A stretch of DNA of 64,000 nt from Helianthus annuus (lineage: Eukaryota; Streptophyta; Magnoliopsida; Asterales; Asteraceae), in contig NC_035445.2 of NCBI RefSeq assembly GCF_002127325.2, positions 82,330,383 through 82,394,382 of the forward strand, written 5' to 3'. Made by a program: the position numbers and the translations under genes. Each line of letters opens with the position of its first letter. The stretch's first letter is position 1. The notes beneath the pieces were generated by a model. That model was not told the origin of the DNA. It did no database searches and saw only the letters and a list, made by a program, of their open reading frames with translations. This document shows positions 35,700 through 46,600 of the stretch, one piece after another.

Positions 35700-36085
35700 T
35701 GGTTTTAAAAAACGCTTGCGCCTCAGGTGCGTCTTTGGGGTTTTAAAAAACGAGCCTGAGGCGCGCCTCATGGGGTTTTTATTGTATATGCCCCTCAGAG
35801 GGGATGAGGCGCTAAGAAAGGTTGCGCCTCAGGTGCGTCTTTGGGGATTTTGATAGTTGTTTTTGATGTTTTTGACTTTTTGTGTCAATTTCAAGCATTT
35901 CATGTCTTTTTTATGTGTGTTTTTGATGATTTTGATGAATCTGATGATGAAATTAGTTAGTATTATTATTTTTATAATATATATAATTTTATATTTATTT
36001 ATTAATACCGCCTCGGCCTTACGCCTCGTTTCGCCTCGAGGCTTACGCTTCGTGAGGCGAAGGAAAAACGCCTCAAAACTTGTTT
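35700..36085. mobile_element. Probable degenerate MITE with GCGCCTCAGG words
   Basis: GTTTTAAAAAACG occurs twice near the left end, the word GCGCCTCAGGTGCGTCTTTG occurs at about 35728 and 35824, and inverted GAGGCG words lie near the right end. The ends are not well defined. Confidence 0.45.
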
Positions 36086-36100
36086 CCGTCCTTTTTTAGT

Positions 36101-37250
36101 TTTTTATTTTATAAGAGATCACATAACTTATCCTCCTGATTTAATCAAGGCTCTAAGTTTTGTAAGCAAATGGTTATGATGCTCGAGGGATTGACTATAT
36201 GATGCAATGTGAGAGAACCACTTGCCTTGCAATTGTGTTAATGAGGTGTTGTTCTTAAACCTTTTTGCATTGTAACTATTTTGGGACATAATTTGATGTG
36301 TTGAAATTCAAATATGGTGATATTTGCTCTCTCTCTCTCACTCTCTCTATATATATAGGGTTGGGCTATAATGGATGGAAACTCACTTGAGTTGAGAAAA
36401 CAAGTGAAACCCCGTGTAACTAGTTTTTTCTTATAAAATTCTTAGGGCATGTTATATACATAATTTCAAACGTTTTTTCGATTATAAAAAAGCGCCGAAA
36501 GACTAAAAAAATAAGTTCAGCTGTTACATATGTAACAACGCTGCGATTTAGTTTTTGATTGGTTAAATTTCAGTCCTATAGCAAACTTTAGTGAAATTAA
36601 TAACACTTTCGTGGAAATGTGAGTTAAGTGTTGCAACATTGTTGACATTGACTGTTCTATATAATCAAGTAGGAGCTAAATATATTGTTACTGCACATTT
36701 TTAAATACCTTGGAACTGAAACCATATTAATCTATTTGTTCATAGTTTTAAGCTCCGGCCCAAGCCCGACGGGTATGGGACAAAGAATTACAACCGGGTA
36801 CGGGCCTGGGATTACCAATACCCGGCCCAAGCCCGGCCCATTGCCATTCCTATAATAGTAAAGGCTAGATATGTACAATGATATTGAACCTATATCGATT
36901 TCAAGGAAAGTACTAATATCTTTATGATTATTCAGGTCATCAAAGTCTGATTGGGATCAAGATCAAAGGGCATCCTTTCACATTAAAAGAGAAGTTCAAT
37001 GATAATATTCAAGTTGATCTCTTACAATCCGTTATCTCTTAAATCATATAGCGGCATGTATGAAGGTAACTTTTTGTGCCTTTTGATGTTTTTATTTTCA
37101 AAAGATTAGAAGGTGCATTAGTTGGTATTCTAGAAAGCAAGATTTGTTGACGAAACTGGATTATATTATTAATCTTGTCAAAGGTTGTGAATCTTTATAG
37201 TAAACATGCAAATAATATACCACTTTTTTTACTGGTCTACAATCGTCTTA
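36101..37250. other. Intergenic, no gene seen
   Basis: It contains a (CT)n and (TA)n run at about 36328-36357 and a GC-rich CCCGGCCC patch at about 36750-36845 that may be a truncated hAT-like repeat. Confidence 0.5.
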
Positions 37251-37567
37251 GGGGCTGTTTGGTAGCCTCTTAACGATTCCATTAAGAGGCTACCTCTGAA
37301 TTAGTCAGCATTAAGTGTGTTTGGTTCATTGATAGGATACCTCTGAATCAATCAATAACCTCTTACCCGTTAAGTTTCTAAACGACGCTAAATGAAAATT
37401 ATACCCCTTTATCCATTCACCTGTGTTCACAACCCTCAGCCGGCCACTCACGCACCACCTCCTCCACCATCGACCAATCAGGCTGAGCCAAGTCAGTCCT
37501 CTTATTGGTTCAGACCTCTTAATGGCTTAGTACTTACTTACTGGCGCATAGGTTGCCAAACAACCCC
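37251..37567. mobile_element. PIF/Harbinger (Tourist-like) MITE, 317 bp
   Basis: The inverted ends GGGGCTGTTTGG and CCAAACAACCCC are flanked by the 3-bp target TTA on both sides (37248-37250 and 37568-37570). Both are typical of Tourist-like MITEs. Inside, GTAGCCTCTTAA and its inverted forms recur. Confidence 0.88.
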
Positions 37568-38248
37568 TTATTCTTTTCATAAGGTTTTGAATCTTCATAC
37601 TTTGAAGCGTCTAGGTCCCAAAAGTCAAGGCGTGAGGCGTGCACATCACATACGCGAGGCGTTGCTCTAGGTACAAACCAAAAAGTTCTATTTACAATTA
37701 GAAGTTGTATCTCTGTTATCTGTTTTACATATCAACCCTTTTATCAAGTAATCATTAAAAAAAGAACCCTTTTTACCAAGTAACCCTTTCACATTTTCTT
37801 TAACCCCTTGGTTGTTTTTACATATTAGACTCCTACATACCATGGTTTTGACCCAAAAGTATTTGAGGCTTTGCCTCAAGCCCCTGATGCGTTTTCTTGA
37901 GCTTCTAGCGAGTCTTCTAAAACTAATGACAAACTATAGTCTTTTGAAATAGCAAAATTGCATCTCTACCTTAGCGCCTAACGTGTGTTTTTAAATAGCA
38001 AGATCGTGTCTCTACTTCACTCTCATAAGTAGGTTATGTTTTTTTTTCAGTGTAAGATCATAGGTTATGTAATAAAAATTGGGGTTGTTGCTTTGGCATT
38101 TGTTGCGATACATTTTTTGTAGAAGTTTTATGCATTAAATGTAAAGGCTAAAAAGCATTTTCTCATTAAAACATTATTATTTATTATAGTTGTATCTCTA
38201 AAATAAGAAATATTTATTTTTATGTATTCTAAAAAATGCGATTTTATA
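37568..38248. other. Intergenic, with a possible eroded GCG-rich MITE at about 37585-37920
   Basis: GGCGTGAGGCGTGC and GCGAGGCGTTGC words resemble the neighbouring MITEs, but the inverted ends are weak. No gene is visible. Confidence 0.4.
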
Positions 38249-38256
38249 TTTGAAAT

Positions 38257-38769
38257 CTATGTTGTCAAAGACCCAAGGCGCAGGCGAGGCGCATCGGCCT
38301 CGCCCGGAGCCTAGGCGCAAGGCGCAAAAAATGCGTGGGCTTTTTTAAGAAAAGTGCACAGAGAGAAAAAATATAAAAATATGTTATGCTTTGAAAATAA
38401 AAAAGATTCCACATATAAAATTAAAAAAACTATTATATATGCCAAAATGAGTTTCTGAGCTGGAATTTGGTTGAACTCGTGCGTGCCCGCACGTCCTGCG
38501 GACACGAATGCAGCTCCAAAAACCCGGGCCTGCGTGGGGCAGTTTTTTGCACGCACTCGGTTTCGTTTTTAATGGTCATTTGTGCTGTTTTGCCTTTTTT
38601 CCTGCGCCTCAACAACGTTTTTTGCGCCTAGGCGCGCGCTTTTTGCCCCTCAGCACCTTTTGTTCAAAAAAATCCCATTTTTGCGCCTAGGCTACCACCA
38701 GGCGCTATAGGTGCGCCTCGCTGCGCCCGGGCGCCTAGGCGCGCGCTTTTTGCGCTTTTGACAACATAG
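38257..38769. mobile_element. hAT-type MITE, 513 bp, just upstream of the PHD/GNAT gene
   Basis: The inverted repeat is CTATGTTGTCAAA / TTTGACAACATAG (perfect). The exact 8-bp target TTTGAAAT is at 38249-38256 and 38770-38777. Both ends carry dense GCGCCTAGGCGC-type words that can fold. Its right end is about 75 bp before a TATA box (38846). Confidence 0.92.
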
Positions 38770-38845
38770 TTTGAAATTAAAAAATGCAAAATTTACATTT
38801 TCAGTCTTATGTTTACACTTTTATATCTGCCTTTGGGTTTATGAC

Positions 38846-38854
38846 TTATAAATG
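38846..38854 (+). promoter_or_regulatory. Probable TATA box of the PHD/GNAT gene
   Basis: TTATAAATG lies about 30 bp before the likely start of a C/T-rich 5' UTR exon. It is chosen by position only; no transcript data are available. Confidence 0.45.
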
Positions 38855-38879
38855 TGGTTGGATTTTCGACTCCTTTAAA

Positions 38880-38974
38880 TATCCTCTAGGGTTTGTATTT
38901 CATCAGCCGCTTCTCACTCCCATCGGTGCCACCGATAGTCTCTCTCTTCTGCTGCTCCGTCATCTGCATCCAAG
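38880..38974 (+). other. Probable 5' UTR exon of the PHD/GNAT gene
   Basis: A C/T-rich leader (TCTCTCTTCTGCTGCTCCG) ends in CCAAG|GTATAC at 38974/38975, a good donor. It would splice to the first coding exon at 40683. The start position is a guess. Confidence 0.5.
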
Positions 38975-39545
38975 GTATACCGATGATGTTGTTTTTACTA
39001 TTAAATTTTCTGAATCTATAAGCTGATAATTTTCTACTTGATTATACCGAAACTGTTGTAGAAACTAGAGATAGAGATGGAAACTTACTTATGGTTTTTG
39101 CATCGATCTGGTTTGTTGGATTTTTATCCGCTAACAAGTGATCGATCGCACCTCATAAAAGATTAGTGCTATGGATTTTGTTGCTATTTTAGTGCAAACA
39201 TCCTTCGATGTGTATTATCTGTTTTAAAGATCTGGTGTAAATGTCAATTTTTAATGAAAACGGATTAGCGGTGTTGTCGATTTTGTTTCAAAAAGTGGTT
39301 CTTGTTTTCCATAAAACTTTCATCTTTGGTAAATATCTCTTTCTCAATCTTCTTTCTTTTCTTGCTCTACCAAATTAAAGTTTTTCAATCGTGTTGTATA
39401 TATTTATGTGTATCCTTATAAAACATCAAGCTGATATCTTTAAAATTCGGAGCTAGAGTTTGTATTTAATACATTACATTTGTAGTTACTAACCAATCAA
39501 TTTCATTTGAAAGTTTTGATCCCCAAATCATTTGCAGCTACTAAC

Positions 39546-40512
39546 TAGTGGTGTAAATGAGCCGGGCCGAACCTGAGCCTTCGACTACTTGAGCTCAGCT
39601 CGTCATGTTTTTATGATGCTCAAGCTCGAGCTCGGCTCGGCTCGGCTCGAGTCTACTTATTTGAGCTCGAGCTCAGCTCGCGAGTAAAACCCAAAGCTCG
39701 AGCTCGTTTCGATATCGCTTAAACGAGCCAGAGCTCCGCTCGCCAATGTTATTAGTTTAAATCATATTGGCCTAAGTTGAAATTGACTTGGGCTTTTTAG
39801 AATTGGGTTATAATCATCATTATCATTATAATTATAATCATAGTTGTTAAAAGCCATCGCCTCTTGCGCCTAGGCCCATTTTTCAGGCGAGGCGAGGCAG
39901 TTGCGCTTTAAGTCGAGGAAATTGCGCTTTAATCCTCCAGGTGATGGTTCAGGCGCACATTCCGGCGAGCTTCCTAGATTCCGGAGAGTTTCCAGCTAAA
40001 TTCTCTAAATTCCGACAAGATTCTAGCCAGATTTCTACTTTTATTCAAGGAAAAATACTTTTCTACACTAATACACTAATATTTTGGTACTAATTAGATG
40101 ATATAAAGTGTTACATAATAGACTTTGTTTATTTTATTTGAAGAATAGTTTTTTTTTTTCAAATACATAATATATTTTTAACTTTTTTCCATTATGCGCT
40201 TTATTTTTCTCAGGCCCTCGCTTTTTTTGCGTTTTGCGCCTAGGCCCCATGCGAGGCCTATGCGCCTGGAGTGCGCCTAGCGCCTTTAATAACTATGATT
40301 ATAATATATATAAAAAAAACTAATATTTTGATTGTGCTCGTTTAGGCTCGCGAGCCGAAACGAGCTTTGTATTTCAGGCTCGAGCTCGGGCTCGATAACT
40401 AAACGAGCTATTTCAGGCTTGAGCCCGGGCTCGTTAAGGCTCGGCTCATTCGAGCTTTTAATCGAGCTGATCCCGAGTAGTTGTCGAGCCTCTGGGCTTG
40501 TTTACACCTCTA
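39546..40512. mobile_element. hAT-type MITE (GAGCTCG-rich), split by a younger MITE
   Basis: The ends TAGTGGTGTAAATGAGCC and GGGCTTGTTTACACCTCTA are inverted. The 8-bp flanks CTACTAAC and CTGCTAAC differ by one base. The arms are made of GAGCTCG / GGCTCG words. The 39839-40297 element sits inside. It lies in the 5' UTR intron of the PHD/GNAT gene. Confidence 0.82.
39839..40297. mobile_element. hAT-type MITE, 459 bp, nested
   Basis: Left CATAGTTGTTAAAAG and right CTTTAATAACTATG are inverted. The exact 8-bp target ATTATAAT is at 39831-39838 and 40298-40305. Dense GCGCCTAGGC words are present, as in the 38257 element, so they belong to related families. Confidence 0.92.
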
Positions 40513-40682
40513 CTGCTAACCCATCAATTTCATTGTGAAAAGAGTAGATGAAAGTGAAAATGAAATTTCTATATATTGTGGCCAACTGCTTATCTATTCC
40601 CATTCTTTATGTGTAGAAGACAGTATCAAGTTTATGGCTTTTCTAATATCTCCTTTTCTATCATCCTTTAATGTTTGCATAG

Positions 40683-43600
40683 TTCCATCATTTGGGTATT
40701 ATGGATATGGATTTACATTTACCTAAAGAGCAGAGTCAAAAGAATGTGGTGAAAAAGTGAGTTCTCTTATTTTAAACTCAATAAGATAGACCCCTTAATG
40801 TAGAGCTGTTCAAAAAGCTCGTGATTTGAGGCTTGCTCGAACTTCGCTCGAGAAAAGTTCGAGAAAAAGCTCGGCTCGAAGTCAGATTGGTTTTAAACTA
40901 CCCAACTCGGCCCGGTTTGTAAACGAGCCGAGCCCGAGCCAAGGTAGGTTTGGTTCATGACTCGCTCGTTTGGCTGGGTTAATTTAAACCCCAAGTTCTA
41001 TTAGAAATTTAGAATATATATATAATCTAATATATATATATATCAAGCAATGTTGTTTAATTAGTAATATGGTTATTTTTTTATTGAAAGAAATAGATTG
41101 TTAAGCTATAGTTTTAATTAGTAGTATTTATTTAAAAAATATAGATTAAGGTAACATGGAATCTTTTCTTGTTCATTTTATAGTTTGCCCAAAATTACCA
41201 TTCTATTAGCCTAAATAATGATTTATTTATTGTTTTTTGGTTTTATGTATACCTACCATTATGTGTAAAAAATACAAAAATATAAACTTATTTTAAACAA
41301 ACGCGCCGACTTGACGAGCCACAAGCTGGCTCGAGCTTTTGACGAGCCGAGCCCAAGCACAACTTTCCAGCTCGTTAATTAAAATGAGCCGGCTCGGCTT
41401 GACTCTATTTTTAAACAAGCCGAGCCTGAGCCCACCCTGGTTTGGCTCGGCTCGTTTACAGCCCTTCCATCTCTAATTCTCTATCATGACAATTTTGCGG
41501 CTTGAGTTTGCAGGTTATCAGAGTCAAAAGGTGCTGCAGCCTCCCTACATAAAATTAAACACAAGATATTGAAAAGGTTGGTATATGGTCTATGAAAATT
41601 ATGGTACTGAAACCAATATTAATATCTCGCCTCCAATATAAAAGTCTACCACATTATAGTAAAAGAGTAAATTACGTTTTTGGCCCCTGTGGTTATATCA
41701 CTTTTACTATATTAGCCCAAAATAAGAATTTTTAACATATCTGCCCCCATGGTCTCTATAACTAACCATTTTGGCCCCTAAGTCTAGAGATCATGGGGGC
41801 CAAAATGGTTAGTTATAGAGACCATGGGGGCTAAAATGGTTAGACTTTGGGGCCAAAATGGTTAGTTATAGAGACTAGGGGGGCAGATATGTTAAAAATT
41901 CTTATTTTGGGCCAATATAGTAAAAGTGATAGAACCACAGGGGCCAAAAACGTAATTTACTCATAGTAAAAAGTAAATGTGTAAAATGATGTTACACTTA
42001 TATCATCTTATCTAGGAAAAGGATTAACTTTTATTTTTTGGTGATTCAGATCGTCGGAGTCTACTTCCAGACAGAGATCACACAAGACCTCAACTAAAAA
42101 GAGTGATCCAAAAATAACATACAAGTTTATCCTTAACTATAATTAGTTACCTCACAAATCGTACATCAACAAGCACGAAACTAAATTTATGTGTTTTTTC
42201 GGACGTTTTCATTTTTCTAGGGATCAACAGAAGAACCGATCAGTACTCCAGGAAAGACTCTTACCTGATCGAACTCCGCTAACTTATATATCCAAAGGAG
42301 AGGTAGTGAATTTCTATAATACACGCTCTAATCTTGGTTTGAAATTGCGTTATGCGCTCCGATGCGTTTAGTCCAAAAATATGATGCGCGATGCGTGATG
42401 CGTGATGCGTGATGCGCGATGCGTGATGCGTGATGCGCGATGCGTGATGCGCGATGTGAACGCATCACGTATGTGATGCGTTCTTTATAAAAAATAGTTA
42501 AAAATTATTTATACATAAAAACTTATAAAAACATACTTAAAGTAAAACAACTGACGTAATTAGAAGGTAAGAGTTGTGTTTTTTGGTTCAAATCAAGCAT
42601 ACTAAGATGTTAATTATGGAAAAAACCGAACACAGTTCATAAAATCTGGAAAAAAGCATAAGAAACAATGTTGCGTGCATCAGAGCGCATTATGCGATGA
42701 GCACATTATGCGAAATGCGCGCAATATTCTCGCATCACGTAAACGCATCGTATCTGCTGTTGCGATGCGCTTGCATTAGCGCATCGGGCGTATTATGCAC
42801 GCATTTTAAAACCAAGGCTCTAATAATATATAACTATGTTATTTCAATGAACTAATCTTCTCTTATTGACAGACACTGTTAAAAGGTTATACAAGTGGGC
42901 GTGGGATATTGTGTGGTTGCTGCGACAAAGTGGTACTTGTTTTTTCGAGCCGTAAGACATTTAGCTTATAAGATATTAAGATGAATTAATGCTCTTATAA
43001 TCTTTCAATAGGTTAGCCCCACAACGTTTGAAGACCATGCTGGCAGGGGCGAGAGTAAAAAACCGTGAGTTTCTCCAACAAACATACATACATGTTTCCT
43101 CAAACTTTTCAGGATGATTAATTGGTCTTTATGTCTTAATTAATATTGTCAGATATCAGCATATCTTTCTCCCAACTGGAGTCTCGCTCCATCAGTATGC
43201 ATCTACCTTGAAGCTAAATTGTCACAAAAGGGTAGAGAACAATGATCTCCTGTGTGTGGTTTGTCGGAAAAGTGGAGACTTACTGTTTTGTGATGGATGC
43301 CCTAGGTCTTTTCATAAAGGTAGAGTCTGAATTGAGTATTGATTTTGTATATACTAGAAGGGTGCCCGCGCGATGCGGCGGGAAACACAGACACTGACAG
43401 GGTGTGCATGGTTCGGTCGGTTCGGCTATTACCCTCAACCAAAGCCGAAATCGAAGTCATCGATTAGTCTATTTTATTAACAAATCGGTTTTTGGATAAT
43501 CAGTTCATCTTATTTGGTTAGATTGGCGTTTTTTGGTTCGCTTCGTTTAATAGCCAAAACCAAAGTTGGGCTAAAACATTTGCTTAGAAATACATAAAAT

Positions 43601-46600
43601 TGAGGTATAAATACATTAAATGGATGTATAAAGCTTGAAATGAAGGTATAAAATATGAAATAGATGAACTGGAGGTATAAAAGCTAGAATTATATGAATG
43701 GTTTGGTTTGGTTTGGTTAAACGAGGGTACAAAAAACCAGATAACCATTTTTTTTGTTAATTCGTTTTCGGTTAATCGGTTGTCAGTTAATGCAGTTTTT
43801 GGTTGATTTCGGTTCGATTTCGTCTGTTTTGCTTCGATTTCGGTTAATGATTCAGTTATTGCTCACCCCTAGACATTGTTAATCACGTAACATATCAAAT
43901 CTTTTAATTAAAATACTATAGCAATACTATACTCAGATTAAAGAGAATAAAATGTTCGTATTTTTGGTGTAATTTCTTTAAACAAAATACTAAGGTACGA
44001 AAAAGTTATGATCATCAAAAACTCATGGGGGTAATTAGTTTTTTATAAGGAGATAAAATTTAACTAATAATTAATAAATTAGAATCTGGTTAAAGATGAA
44101 GGATTAAAGTGTAATAAAGATGAGGGATTTAAATGTAATTAGTGTTTGAAAGACTTATTTACCCTCGTTTTAGGGTTGTACTTTATGCATTAAACTAAAA
44201 AAAGTTATTAACTTTTGGCTATCTTAAAATACCTTCCCTTATGCATTATAATATAGTATAGATTATCATATGAGTAAATTACGTTTTTGGCACCTGTGAT
44301 TATATCACTTTTACTATATTAGCCCAAAATAAGAATTTTTAACATATCTGCCCTCATGGTCTCTATAACTAACCATTTGGCCCTAAGTCTAACCATTTTG
44401 ACCCCCACGGTCTCTGTAACTAACCATTTTGGCCCCCATGATCTCTAGACTTAGGGGCCAAAATGGTTAGTTATAGAGACCATGGGGGCAGATATGTTAA
44501 AATTTCTTATTTTGGGTTAATATAGTAAAAGTGATATAACCACAGGGGCCAAAAACATAATTTACACTTATCATATTGAGTTATTATTTTTGTCATTTAA
44601 TCCTATATTTAATAGACGTGTATTCTTTTGGTCACACAGAATGTATGTCTGACACAATCATCACTTCCAAGAAACAGTTTTGCAAACAATGCCAGTTATC
44701 TATTAAGCATTTGGTACCGAAAGGCAATACTGCGAAAGATGGGAACGTTTCTGAAGCGGTCCCTAATGAACAGAATGCAAAACAGTGTGTTCAGATTGAT
44801 AATCCATTTGATCAAGTTGCGTGTGTATTATGCAGGTAACATTCATTGTATTCAATATATATATCGTTGTTATTTGTCTATATCAAGTCATGTAATCCTG
44901 TTTGAATAACTTTGTTGTATCCAGATCATGTGACTTTAGTGCAGATGGGTTTAATGATCTAACGTCTATCGTATGTGACCAGGTTTGTGAATCAGTGCAA
45001 ATTTAGTTCAACTTTATTACTAGGTCTGTAAACGAACCGAACGAACACGAACAGAGGCATGTTCATATTCGTTCATTTAACTTTAACCAAATACGAACAC
45101 AAACATATAATAGAACAAATTTTTTTGTTCATCTTCTTTCATTAAGAAAGTGGTCGTGTTCGTGTTCGTTTATATTCGTTCGTTTAAACCCTAAACGAAC
45201 TGTTCACGAACGCAAGCTAACAAATTCAAATGAACATAATTTAACAAACATAAAACAACACAAATTGACATAACTCAGCAAACATAAACAAACACAAATG
45301 AACATAAAATAGCTTTTTTTTTTTTTTTAATTTAAGTTAATGATTAATTATGGTATGTTCCATTAGAAAGCCAATTTTTATTATTAAAACACCCAATTAC
45401 TAATTCGTTATATTTATACAAGTGGTTAGAAAAACTCTTTTAGGTTCATAATTATATAAAGTACTTATGTATTTATTAAAATCCAAACGAACAAACATAA
45501 CGTAAATAAACGAACATAAAGGAACAAACACAAACGGACGTTCACGAACATTACCGAACGAACAAAAAGTGTGTTCATGTTCATGTTCGTTCGTTTAATT
45601 AAATGAACACAAAATTTTGTTCAACGAACTCCCGCCGAACAAGTTCACGAACAGTTCATGAACGTTTGGTTCGTTTACAAGCCTATTTCTTACTAGTTAT
45701 TAGATTTATCCTCTATTCTCTTTTCCATGCTTCACAGTGTGAAAAGGAATATCATATCGGTTGCTTGAAAAGAGACAAGAATATTGTTCTGAAGGTTAGT
45801 GTGTATGCATTTTTTACTTTTGCTTCCATCTAATAGTGAATGTCTTATATGTGACACGTATCTCCATGTGATATAGGAATTGCCAACTGGCGATTGGTTC
45901 TGTTCCTCGGATTGTCATAGCCTTCATCGTTTTATTAAATTGTTGGTAGAGTATGGACCGTTGAAGGTTAGGGATAGTGATATGCGGTTCGTTAAAAAGA
46001 ACGTACAGGGCAGTGATGTTGACGGTCTCAAATACATTGATGCAAGGTGGTATGTTTTTAGTGGCAAGGATGCTTGTGAACGGGATAAGTTGTTGCTTGA
46101 ACAAGCTGTTGCTATATATCATGTGAGTACTGTATATATTTGACATTGCTAAAAATTATTGGAAACAATTTGTAACGAGTTAAATGCCATTTTAATCCCT
46201 GTGGTTTGGGTCATTTTGTCACTTTAGTCCAAATGTTTCATTTTTAACTTGTGGGTCCAAAAAGGTTTCACAGTTGCCATTTTAGTCCACTGGGTTAACT
46301 TCATCCATTTTTTTCTGTTAACGAGAAGGCCAATTCGGTCATTTGATATGGCTGAATTGCCCTTTTAGTTAACATCATTATATACAAAATGACCGAATTA
46401 GCCTTCTCGTTAACAGAAAAAATGGATGAAGTTAACCAAGTGGACTAAAATGGCAACTGTGAAACCTTTTTGGACCCGCAGGTTAAAAATGAAACCTTTG
46501 GACTAAACTGGCAAAATGGCCCAAACCACAGGGACTAAAATGGCATTTAACTCATTTGTAACCATTTATTCTGTGGTTTTTGTTTTAACAGGTGTGCTTC

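Noticed and set aside
44576..44909. Separate small genes of 87-93 codons
   Set aside because: The first frame is exon 8 of the PHD/GNAT gene with intron on both sides; the second is its shadow.
45814..46146. 110-codon minus-strand frame
   Set aside because: It is antisense to exon 11 of the PHD/GNAT gene, whose plus-strand frame carries the PHD and linker motifs.
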